From JAHFUI01 sp041485905 (GTDB taxonomy: Bacteria > Acidobacteriota > Vicinamibacteria > Vicinamibacterales > CAVVIG01): 41,012 bases of DNA. This document shows positions 23,942-30,917 of the stretch, piece by piece. Position numbers and translations under genes: made by a program. The notes beneath the pieces were generated by a model that worked only from the letters and a program-made list of their open reading frames with translations, was not told the origin of the DNA and did no database searches. Location of the stretch: assembly GCA_041485905.1 (NCBI GenBank), contig JBGPKK010000024.1:1-41012 (forward strand), in the 5' to 3' direction. The first letter of the stretch is position 1, and every line of letters begins with the position of its first letter.

Positions 23942-25322
23942 GGTGTTCTCTCTTTTTTGTGCTGCGATCTTCGAGCCTGGCCAGCGCCACGACTTCTCCG
24001 ATCACGATCGTTCCCGGGCCCTCGTTCTCAATCTCGACCCGCTCGGACCCAAGGTCCTCGAGCGCGCCATTCCATACCGTCTGCGACGGCCTCGACGCGT
24101 CCACGATGATGGCGGCAGGCGTGCCGGGCGCCCAGCCGCGATCGATCAGCCGCCGGGCCAGCGCGGCGCGGCGACCGAGGCCCATCAACACGACAATCGT
24201 GACACCGTTGGGCGCGACGTCGCCGACCGCGCTCGCGAACGCGTCCTCATCGTGGCCGCCGACGATCAGCAACGCGGACGACAGATCGCGGTGGGTCACC
24301 GGAATACCCGCGAGCGCCGGGGCCGCCACGGCGCTCGTCACGCCCGGCACGACGTCGACGCTGACCGCGGCGGCGCGAAGCGCGAGCATTTCTTCTCCGC
24401 CGCGGCCGAACACGAAGGGATCGCCGCCTTTCAACCGCACCACGCGCTTGCCGCGGCGCGCCGCGCGGATCATCACCGAATTGATGGTCTGCTGCGTCAT
24501 CGCCTGCCGGCCCGCGCGCTTGCCGACGAAAAAGCGCTGCGCGTGCCGGGCAAGCTTCAGCACGCAGCGGTCGATGAGCGCGTCGTACAACACCAGATCG
24601 GCCGCGCGCAGACGAGCAACCGCGCGTCGCGTCAGCAGTCCCGGATCGCCCGGCCCGGCGCCGACAAGCGACACGTGGCCGGTTTCTGTCTTCGCAGGGC
24701 TGAAGCCCTGCGCCACATCCGGGACGCCCTGCTCCGCACCTGGAGTGTGGCGCAGCCCTTCAGGGGTGCGATCGTACAGCTTGTTCAGCGCGTCGAGCAG
24801 CAGCGGCCGGCGCTCGGTCATCGGCACGCCGTCACGGCGCCAGATCGCGCGCTGGCGGCGCGCCTCGTCGAGCCACGCGGCCAGGTCGCGCGGCAGGACG
24901 GCATCGATTCCCTCGCGCAGCAGCGCGGTCAGACCGGGCGCCGCGCCGCTCGTCGAAATCGCCAGCGTGACGCCGTCGCGCCGGACGACGCCGGTAAGAA
25001 ACGCAGTCGCGTTGGCAGGATCATCGACGGCGTTGACGAACACCCGCCGCGCCTCGGCCGCCGCGGCGACCTCACGATTGACCTCGGGCGTCGCCGCTGC
25101 CACGACGAGCCACACGCCATCGACGTCCGCCGGCGCGAACGCGCGTCGCTCGAACGACGCGCCGGATCGTTCGATTTCCTCGCACACCTCGGGCGACACG
25201 CCAAGCACGTCGGCGCTCGCGGCGAGCAACTGACGGAGCTTGGCGGCCGCGACCGGTCCGCCGCCGACGAGCAGGACGCGGCGGCCGGCGAGGTCGAGAA
25301 ACAGCGGGAGCAGTTGGGACAT
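23928..25322 (-). CDS. cysG: Siroheme synthase (precorrin-2 dehydrogenase + uroporphyrinogen-III C-methyltransferase)
   Basis: A 464-residue bifunctional enzyme that supplies siroheme to the next gene. Residues 1-185 are the NAD-binding dehydrogenase/ferrochelatase part (VGGGPVAAAK at 19-28; catalytic-type Asp in NAVDD, 97-101). Residues 214-455 are the SAM-dependent methyltransferase (VGAGPGDPGLLT; VVRLKGGDPFVFGRGGEE). The linker (about 185-212) is the in-frame translation of a 78-bp double palindrome (24693-24770), reading TPEGLRH...VAQGFSPA. AGGAG precedes the ATG and lies only a few bases after the attenuator terminator. The 3' end overlaps the reductase start by 14 bases. Confidence 0.95.
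   Translation of the reverse strand: MSQLLPLFLDLAGRRVLLVGGGPVAAAKLRQLLAASADVLGVSPEVCEEIERSGASFERRAFAPADVDGVWLVVAAATPEVNREVAAAAEARRVFVNAVDDPANATAFLTGVVRRDGVTLAISTSGAAPGLTALLREGIDAVLPRDLAAWLDEARRQRAIWRRDGVPMTERRPLLLDALNKLYDRTPEGLRHTPGAEQGVPDVAQGFSPAKTETGHVSLVGAGPGDPGLLTRRAVARLRAADLVLYDALIDRCVLKLARHAQRFFVGKRAGRQAMTQQTINSVMIRAARRGKRVVRLKGGDPFVFGRGGEEMLALRAAAVSVDVVPGVTSAVAAPALAGIPVTHRDLSSALLIVGGHDEDAFASAVGDVAPNGVTIVVLMGLGRRAALARRLIDRGWAPGTPAAIIVDASRPSQTVWNGALEDLGSERVEIENEGPGTIVIGEVVALARLEDRSTKKREHHVSR
24693..24770. repeat. 78-bp double-palindrome repeat inside the siroheme synthase gene
   Basis: Two 24-bp palindromes (24693-24716, CTGAAG centre; 24747-24770, CTTCAG centre) with a 30-bp spacer. 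Arms again read CGCAGGG...CGCCAC and GTGGCGCAG...GTGCG. Same architecture as 18522-18600, but the spacer differs. It lies exactly in the interdomain linker and keeps the frame. Confidence 0.87.
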
Positions 25323-25333
25323 CAGCTCCTGTC

Positions 25334-25373
25334 AAATAAAAAAAGGCCCGGAAGATTATGAACCTCCCGGGCC
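25334..25373 (-). terminator. Intrinsic terminator (attenuator) before siroheme synthase
   Basis: Minus-strand RNA forms a 10-bp stem from 25373-25364 (GGCCCGGGAG) and 25354-25345, with a nine-base loop, and is followed by seven U and further U-rich sequence (25344-25334). One pair is G-U only on this strand (25366 with 25352), which fixes the direction. The stop-site lies 11 bases before the siroheme synthase ATG, so transcription must read through it to make the operon. Confidence 0.92.
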
Positions 25374-25400
25374 CTGGTCATCAGCCGATGGCGTTTTACG

Positions 25401-25490
25401 TCAGAAGGTGAACGCCCGCAGCTGGACCGGTGGCCAAGGGGCTCTGGAGCCCTGACAACACTGACAACAACAGCAGCAGATGTTCGCCAT
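25401..25490 (-). CDS. Poly-cysteine leader peptide
   Basis: A 29-codon frame, ATG at 25490 and TGA at 25403-25401. It begins MANICCCCCQCCQ: seven Cys codons (TGC, TGC, TGT, TGT, TGT, TGT, TGT) among codons 5-12. The terminator and the siroheme synthase gene follow. A hairpin (GGGCTC/GAGCCC, 25452-25439) starts right after the Cys run. Codons 19-22 (25435-25425) contain GGCCACCGGTC, which can pair with GACCAGGGCC (25379-25370); that would break the base of the terminator. Stalling at Cys codons would thus favour readthrough, completing translation would favour termination. No strong ribosome site; the mRNA may be nearly leaderless. Confidence 0.85.
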   Translation of the reverse strand: MANICCCCCQCCQGSRAPWPPVQLRAFTF

Positions 25491-25508
25491 CTTGTTCACG
25501 TATAGATA

Positions 25509-25538
25509 CTTGTACTCCGCCAGCGCTGTGCCCGTCAA
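25509..25538 (-). promoter_or_regulatory. Likely promoter of the cysteine leader operon
   Basis: Minus strand TTGACG (25538-25533), 18-base spacer, TACAAG (25514-25509). Start would be about 25501, only some 11 bases before the leader ATG. The -10 match is moderate; TATCTATAC right after it is an alternative. Confidence 0.5.
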
Positions 25539-25568
25539 GTGGACGGACGTCCGGCGTACACTGACCAT

Positions 25569-28193
25569 ATGCGCCGACTGACGAGCTTCGCTCTGCTGTT
25601 CGTGACTTCCGCGGCGGCCCCCGCTTTCGCCCAGCGGCTCCCCACGACCGTCGTCCCTGAGCATTACGACCTGACGTTCACGGTCGATCTCGCCAACGAG
25701 CGGTTCACCGGCGTCGAGACGATCCGCGTGCAGGTCGGCGCGCCAACGTCGCGAATTGTGCTGCACGCGCTCGACCTTCGGTTTGAGGACGCGACGATTG
25801 TGGCGGGCACCGCGTTGCAAAAAGCCACTGTCTCGTTCAACAAGAGCGAGGAGACCGCGACGCTGGCGCTGCGGCGGGCAGTTTCGCGAGGGCGGGCCGA
25901 GATTCGGATCCGCTACGAGGGCGTGCTCAACGACAAGTTGCGCGGTTTCTACGTCAGCAAGACCTCGCGGCGGAAATACGCCGTCACGCAGTTTGAATCG
26001 ACCGATGCGCGGCGCGCGTTTCCCTGCTTCGATGAGCCCGCACTCAAGGCCACGTTCGCCTTGACGGTGATCGTCGATCGCGGCGACACCGTCATCAGCA
26101 ATGGCAAGCTGCTCTCGGATGCGCCGGGACCTGCACCCGCGCAACACACGTTGAAGTTTGCTTCGTCACCGAAAATGTCTTCGTACCTCGTCGCCATGGC
26201 GGTCGGAGACTTTCAGTGCCTCGACGGCAGTCAGGACGCCATCCCTATCCGCATCTGCGCGACGCCCGATAAAACCGCGCTCGGCCAGATTGCGCTGGAG
26301 TCGACGAAACAGATTTTGAAGTTCTACAACGGCTACTACGCCATCAAGTACCCGTTCGGCAAACTCGATCTGGTCGCCGTCCCCGACTTTGCCGCCGGCG
26401 CCATGGAGAACACGGCGGCGATCTTCTTCCGCGAAACCGACCTCCTGGCCGACGGCACGACGGCGTCGGCGTCTACCCGGAAGAACATTGCAGGGACCAT
26501 CGCGCATGAGATGGCCCACCAGTGGTTCGGCGATCTGGTGACGATGCGGTGGTGGGACGATCTGTGGCTGAACGAGGGATTCGCGACCTGGATGTCGAGT
26601 CATCCGCTCGACGCGTGGAAGCCGGAGTGGAACGTCGCCGTCGACGATGCGTCCGACAGCCAGCGGGCGCTCACACTCGATTCCCTGAAGAGCACCCACG
26701 CGATCCATGCGCGGGTCGATTCGCCCGCGGAGATCGAAGGATCGTTCGACGCCATCGCCTACGAAAAGGGCGCCGCCGTCCTGCGGATGATCGAGAGCTA
26801 CGTCGGCGCCGAGACGTTCAGAAAGGGCGTCAACGCCTATCTTCAGGCGCATGCGTACGGCAATGCGACGTCCGAGGACTTCTGGGCGGCCATCGCGTCG
26901 ACCTCAGGCCGGCCCGTCGACAAGATCCTGCCGACGTTCGTGAACCAGCCCGGCGTCCCGCTGATTGAGGTCTCGCTCCGCTGCGAGGACAACAACACGA
27001 TCACGCGTGGAACGTTCAGGCAGCAGCGCGTCACGCTCGAACCCGGGTCCAATGGCGGGGCTCCCGGCAGTCTGTGGCAAGTGCCTGTCTGCACGAAGAT
27101 TCAGGGCTCGGCTTCGCCGGACAGTTGCTCCGTTCTCGACAAGGAGCAGCAGGTGATCGAGCTCGCGCACGGCTGTCCCTCGTGGGTGTTCATCAACGCC
27201 GGCGCCCATGGGTATTACCGCACCGTTTATGCGCCGGAGATGCTCCGCGCGATCGCGCCCGAGATCGAGACCGCACTGAGCGCGCCCGAGCGGCTGACCC
27301 TCGTCGAGGACGAATGGGCGCTGGTTCGCGCGGGCCGGCACACCGCCGCCGATTACCTCACGATCGCGTCTGGGTTCGGCCGCGAAGAGGCGAGCGGCGT
27401 GCTCGCTCTCGTCACGGCGCGTCTCTCGTTCATCGATCGATATCTCACCACCGATGCGGCACGCCCGGAACTGCAGTCGTTCGTGCGGTCCCTCTTTCGC
27501 CGCCAGTTCGACGTCCTGGGTCTCGAAGGGCGAGCTTCGTCGAGGGGCGACGGCGATGACCGGCGCCAGTTGCGGGCAGCGGTGACCTCCGCGCTCGGCA
27601 CGACAGGCGCCGACGGCGCTGTTATTGCCACCGCGAGGGCTGTCGTGGACCGCGCGCTCAGTGGCGGGGCGCCGCTCGATCCGACGGCGGCGTCGGCGCT
27701 GATCGAAGTCGCGGCCGAGCACGGCGACCAGAAGTTGTACGACGCGCTCGCGGCGGCCGCGGAACGGGCGACCTCTCCCGAGGATCACTATCGGTATCTC
27801 TACGCGCTGCCGAGCTTCCGCGACCCCGCGTTGATCGAGCGCGCCCTGCAGGAGGCGCTGTCGTCGCGCATGCGCACCCAGGACACGCCGCATTACCTGG
27901 CGCAGCTGTTCGGGAACCCCGCCGCGCGGGAGCGGGCGTGGGCGTTCGTGAAGGAGCACTGGCCGGAGCTCGAGCTCAAAGTCCAGGTCGCCTTCAGCGA
28001 CGTGAGCCTGGTGCGCGCGCTCGGCGCGTTCTGCGACGTCCGCACGCGGGAGGACATCCGTACGTTCTTCGCGGCACACCCATTGCCCGCCGCCGCGCGC
28101 GCGCTCCAGGAAACGCTCGAGCGGATCGACAACTGCGTCGAGCTCAAGAACACGCAAACCTCTGTCGTTGCCGACTGGCTGTCGCGCCGCTGA
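25569..28193 (+). CDS. M1-family zinc aminopeptidase (PepN/ERAP-like), exported
   Basis: An 874-residue metallopeptidase that removes N-terminal residues from peptides. It has a signal peptide (MRRLTSFALLFVTSAAAPAFA), a beta-saddle N-terminal domain, the exopeptidase motif GAMEN (277-281), HEMAHQ (H313, E314, H317) and E336 in NEGF as third zinc ligand. A long ERAP1-type C-terminal helical domain (from about 520) completes it. Near residue 652, LEGRASSRGDGDD is encoded by part of the repeat also found in uvrA. A -10-like TACACT (25557-25562) lies six bases before the ATG and there is no ribosome site, so the mRNA may be leaderless. Divergent from the cysteine leader operon. Confidence 0.95.
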   Translation: MRRLTSFALLFVTSAAAPAFAQRLPTTVVPEHYDLTFTVDLANERFTGVETIRVQVGAPTSRIVLHALDLRFEDATIVAGTALQKATVSFNKSEETATLALRRAVSRGRAEIRIRYEGVLNDKLRGFYVSKTSRRKYAVTQFESTDARRAFPCFDEPALKATFALTVIVDRGDTVISNGKLLSDAPGPAPAQHTLKFASSPKMSSYLVAMAVGDFQCLDGSQDAIPIRICATPDKTALGQIALESTKQILKFYNGYYAIKYPFGKLDLVAVPDFAAGAMENTAAIFFRETDLLADGTTASASTRKNIAGTIAHEMAHQWFGDLVTMRWWDDLWLNEGFATWMSSHPLDAWKPEWNVAVDDASDSQRALTLDSLKSTHAIHARVDSPAEIEGSFDAIAYEKGAAVLRMIESYVGAETFRKGVNAYLQAHAYGNATSEDFWAAIASTSGRPVDKILPTFVNQPGVPLIEVSLRCEDNNTITRGTFRQQRVTLEPGSNGGAPGSLWQVPVCTKIQGSASPDSCSVLDKEQQVIELAHGCPSWVFINAGAHGYYRTVYAPEMLRAIAPEIETALSAPERLTLVEDEWALVRAGRHTAADYLTIASGFGREEASGVLALVTARLSFIDRYLTTDAARPELQSFVRSLFRRQFDVLGLEGRASSRGDGDDRRQLRAAVTSALGTTGADGAVIATARAVVDRALSGGAPLDPTAASALIEVAAEHGDQKLYDALAAAAERATSPEDHYRYLYALPSFRDPALIERALQEALSSRMRTQDTPHYLAQLFGNPAARERAWAFVKEHWPELELKVQVAFSDVSLVRALGAFCDVRTREDIRTFFAAHPLPAAARALQETLERIDNCVELKNTQTSVVADWLSRR
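27522..27546. repeat. Partial copy of the CCTCGACGAAGCTCG repeat in the aminopeptidase gene
   Basis: CTCGAAGGGCGAGCTTCGTCGAGG is the reverse complement of one end of the 51-bp repeat at 33147-33197 (shared core CCTCGACGAAGCTCG). It codes for LEGRASSR in a variable loop of the C-terminal domain. Confidence 0.75.
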
Positions 28194-28201
28194 ACGCATA
28201 T

Positions 28202-28218
28202 ACTTTACAATACAAAGT
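28202..28218. promoter_or_regulatory. Operator-like inverted repeat ACTTT-N7-AAAGT
   Basis: ACTTTACAATACAAAGT lies 34 bases before the ankyrin gene, overlapping a plausible promoter (TATATA at 28225-28230). Such a short AT-rich dyad in GC-rich DNA suits a small winged-helix repressor (PadR or MarR type); the regulator is not in this window. Confidence 0.45.
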
Positions 28219-28251
28219 CCTCTGTATATACTTGGGTCATCGGAGGATTTG

Positions 28252-28965
28252 ATGCACAGCTTCATGCTGTTCGTGGGAATGGGCACGGCGCTGATGGCCG
28301 CCGGCGCCTGCCGCGACGCGCCCACCCTGCCGCTCACCCAGGCCGCCGGGCACAACGACGCCGACGCCGTACGGAGACTCGTCGCCGACAAGCAGGCGGT
28401 CGACGAGACCGACCAGTCCGGCCTCACTGCGCTGATGTGGGCCGCGCGGCTCGGCGCCCTCGACGCCATGCAGGCGCTTCTCGACGCCGGCGCCAACGTG
28501 AACGCGCGATCGTCCAACAGGTTCGAGTGGACCGCCCTGCACCACGCTGTCCATCGCCGGCAGCCAGCCGCGGTCCGGCTGCTTCTCGAGCATGGCGCCG
28601 ATCCGAACGCGGCCCCGCATGCCGAGGCGCTCACGCCGCTGTTGATGGCCGCCGGCGACGCCGGTTCGGCCATCGTCAAGCTCCTGCTGGCGCACGGAGC
28701 CAACGCGCGGTATCAGGGGGAATGGGGCGGTACGCCCCTCACCGAGGCGATCTCCGGCGCCCCGCTGATGGACATCGATCGGCCGCTCCACGGTGGCTGC
28801 CGCGCCGAGACCGTTCGCGCGCTGCTCGCGCACGATCCCACGCTGCGGCTGCCCGACAACGTCCAGGGCCGGTTGGCGCTCATGTGGGCACGCCTTTTCA
28901 TATTCGCCGAGCACGACCCCGGCGAACGGTGCGCGGATGTGTTGCAGTTGTTGAAGAAAAGTTAG
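28252..28965 (+). CDS. Small secreted or lipid-anchored ankyrin-repeat protein
   Basis: A 237-residue protein with GGAGG ten bases before the ATG. The N terminus MHSFMLFVGMGTALMAAGAC looks like a signal peptide ending at a lipobox-like AAGAC (Cys 20). Then five or so ankyrin repeats (ALMWAARLGALDAMQALLDAG, TALHHAVHRRQPAAVRLL, LLMAAGDAGSAIVKLLLAHG). Its last 68 bases overlap the 3' end of the convergent glycosylase gene. Binding partner unknown. Confidence 0.9.
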   Translation: MHSFMLFVGMGTALMAAGACRDAPTLPLTQAAGHNDADAVRRLVADKQAVDETDQSGLTALMWAARLGALDAMQALLDAGANVNARSSNRFEWTALHHAVHRRQPAAVRLLLEHGADPNAAPHAEALTPLLMAAGDAGSAIVKLLLAHGANARYQGEWGGTPLTEAISGAPLMDIDRPLHGGCRAETVRALLAHDPTLRLPDNVQGRLALMWARLFIFAEHDPGERCADVLQLLKKS

Positions 28966-29569
28966 AAACTGCCTGACTGCCGAGCGCATAAACACGCCAC
29001 TGGCGCTCGGTGCCCACGGTAATACCCACCCTCGGTCCCCACGCGAGTGGGCCGCCGCGCAGTCCGCGATCCTCGACGAAGATTCGATCGCCCAGCAGGT
29101 CGAGTTGGTTCTCCGCCAGCGAGATGCCCATCGCCATCGTCAGATTCCCGGGGCCGCGACACAGGTCGTGATTCGCCAGCTCGCGATCGACTCGAGCGGC
29201 CCTGCCCTTCGCGGATCGCGCGCGTCGCCGGCGCATGACGTCGATGCCGTCGAGCGGCTCGAGCGCGCGGATCAGCACGGCGGCCGGCAATCCCTCCGCC
29301 TCTGTGACGACATTAACCAGACAATGGATCCCGTAAGTCAGATAGACGTATGCATGACCGGGCGGCCCATACAGCGGCGCATTCCGCCGCGTCAGTCCCG
29401 GCGCGGCATGACAGGCCGGATCGTCTTCGCCGATGTACGCCTCGGCCTCGACGATGATGCCGCTGGTGCGGACGCCGCGACGAGTGTGGACCAGAACCTT
29501 GCCGACGAGATCGCGGGCGACGTCGAGGGTAGGACGATCGTAAAAGGCGCGTGGCAGTTTCGCCGACAC
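28898..29569 (-). CDS. mpg: 3-methyladenine DNA glycosylase (AAG/MPG family)
   Basis: A 223-residue base-excision repair enzyme that removes alkylated purines. Family motifs: FYDRPTLDVARDLVGK near residue 9-24, VEAEAYIGEDDPACHA (40-55), LYGPPGHAYVYLTYGIH (66-82) and CRGPGNLTMAMGI (137-149). It starts at GTG (29569), three bases after the HEAT gene stop. The C-terminal 20 or so residues (THPRTVRRGRARRI) are encoded by the region that overlaps the ankyrin gene on the other strand, so the stop may have been extended. Confidence 0.93.
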   Translation of the reverse strand: MSAKLPRAFYDRPTLDVARDLVGKVLVHTRRGVRTSGIIVEAEAYIGEDDPACHAAPGLTRRNAPLYGPPGHAYVYLTYGIHCLVNVVTEAEGLPAAVLIRALEPLDGIDVMRRRRARSAKGRAARVDRELANHDLCRGPGNLTMAMGISLAENQLDLLGDRIFVEDRGLRGGPLAWGPRVGITVGTERQWRVYALGSQAVSNFSSTTATHPRTVRRGRARRI

Positions 29570-29572
29570 GAG

Positions 29573-30904
29573 TTACGCCGCGCGGCGCAGCGTCTGCAGG
29601 CGCGCGACGGCGCGCTGGGCCGCCAGCGCGACCTGCGGATCGCGGTCGCGGACCATCGACTCCACGATCGGCAGCGCCGCCACATCGCCGGCAATCCCCA
29701 GCACGTCGGCAACGCCCGCCCGGATCTGCTCGTCCGGATCCTGCGCGTGCCGCGCGAAGGCCGCCGAGCGGCCCGGCGCCACTTCGATCAGGTATCGCCG
29801 CGCCTGGTCAGCCAGCCTCGGCTTTCGTAAGCCTTCGGCCAGCGGATCGATTGGGGAGTTGGACAGGACCACCGACGCAAACGTGCCGGCGAGCAACACA
29901 CCGTCGTCGTTCTCACCTTTGAGCGCGGACTCGATGCCGGCCATTCTGCTGCGGTCCCCGATGCGCGCCAACCCTTCGATGGAGATGGCCTTGACGACGG
30001 CGTTCTTCGAGGCGAGCCCGGTCGTGAACAGCACCACGCTCGACGGGTGCGCGATCCGAGCCGCGGCTTGCAGGGCGGCCTGGGCGGCCTCTCCGCGGCC
30101 GAGGTATTGAAACTGCTGGGTGAGGGCCTGGACGGCGCGCTCGTACCCGATGGCGCCGAGCGTCTGCATGGACGCGATCCGGACGCTGCGCTCGCGGTCG
30201 TTGAGGGCGGCGACGATCGCGTCGCCAATCGATTCGTCGATCGGATTGTCGTGCGCCCGTCTCTCGAACACCCGGCCGATGACGCGAATCGCCGCATGGC
30301 GAAACGCCGGACTGGCCACGCCGATCATCGCGATCAAATCGGGACCGATGGTCTGCAGGAGCTCGCGGCGGCGGGCGCCGGCGGGTTCGACGGCCAGCGT
30401 GCCGAAGGCGTACAGCGCCTCGATGGCCACCCGGGGATTGGTGTCGCGGGCGGCCGCCCGCAACGCCGTCAGCACTTCGTCAGGCACCGGACGCGGCCCG
30501 ATCGCCAGGGGGCCCAGCGAAAACGCCGCCTCGGCGGCGACCTTATTCCTTACTTCGATGACGAGCCCCACGCGCTTGCGGGTGACGACCTTCTCCGCGA
30601 GGAAGATATTCAGCTCCGCCGCGATCGCCTCCAGCTGCACCTCGTCGTCGACGTCCGTCACGAGCCTGGCGAGCGGAACGGCTGCCTCCGGATACGCGGC
30701 GTCCTTCAGAAGGTGCGCGGCACGAAGGCGAACGATCGCGTCCGGGCTCGACAGCTCGGCCGTGACCTGCTCGAACGGGATCTGCGCGGCGGACACAGCG
30801 CCTGGTAGGTCAGGTAAGCCTGGTAAGCCGGGTAGGTCAGGTAAGTCGGGTAGGGCTGGTAGAAATAAGAGCAGAACGATGGCACACAAAAGTCTTTTCT
30901 TCAT
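29573..30904 (-). CDS. Secreted HEAT-repeat protein
   Basis: A 443-residue protein of HEAT-type helical repeats (DAIVRLRAAHLLKDA, DRERSVRIASMQTLGAIG, DEQIRAGVADVLGIAGD). The ATG at 30904 with GGTGAG upstream gives a signal peptide MKKRLLCAIVLLLFLP, which runs directly into a tandem LPDLPGLPGLPDLPG stretch encoded by a 9-bp repeat. Lies 13 bases after uvrA and three before mpg, so the three are one operon, although this protein is exported and not a DNA-repair enzyme. Function unknown. Confidence 0.9.
   Translation of the reverse strand: MKKRLLCAIVLLLFLPALPDLPDLPGLPGLPDLPGAVSAAQIPFEQVTAELSSPDAIVRLRAAHLLKDAAYPEAAVPLARLVTDVDDEVQLEAIAAELNIFLAEKVVTRKRVGLVIEVRNKVAAEAAFSLGPLAIGPRPVPDEVLTALRAAARDTNPRVAIEALYAFGTLAVEPAGARRRELLQTIGPDLIAMIGVASPAFRHAAIRVIGRVFERRAHDNPIDESIGDAIVAALNDRERSVRIASMQTLGAIGYERAVQALTQQFQYLGRGEAAQAALQAAARIAHPSSVVLFTTGLASKNAVVKAISIEGLARIGDRSRMAGIESALKGENDDGVLLAGTFASVVLSNSPIDPLAEGLRKPRLADQARRYLIEVAPGRSAAFARHAQDPDEQIRAGVADVLGIAGDVAALPIVESMVRDRDPQVALAAQRAVARLQTLRRAA
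30802..30862. repeat. 9-bp minisatellite in a signal peptide region
   Basis: About six or seven degenerate copies of GGTAGGTCA / GGTAAGCCG in tandem, coding on the minus strand for alternating LPD and LPG triplets immediately after the hydrophobic core of the HEAT protein leader. Copy number is likely to vary between strains without breaking the frame, because the unit is nine bases. Confidence 0.8.
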
Positions 30905-30917
30905 GAACTCACCCGAC

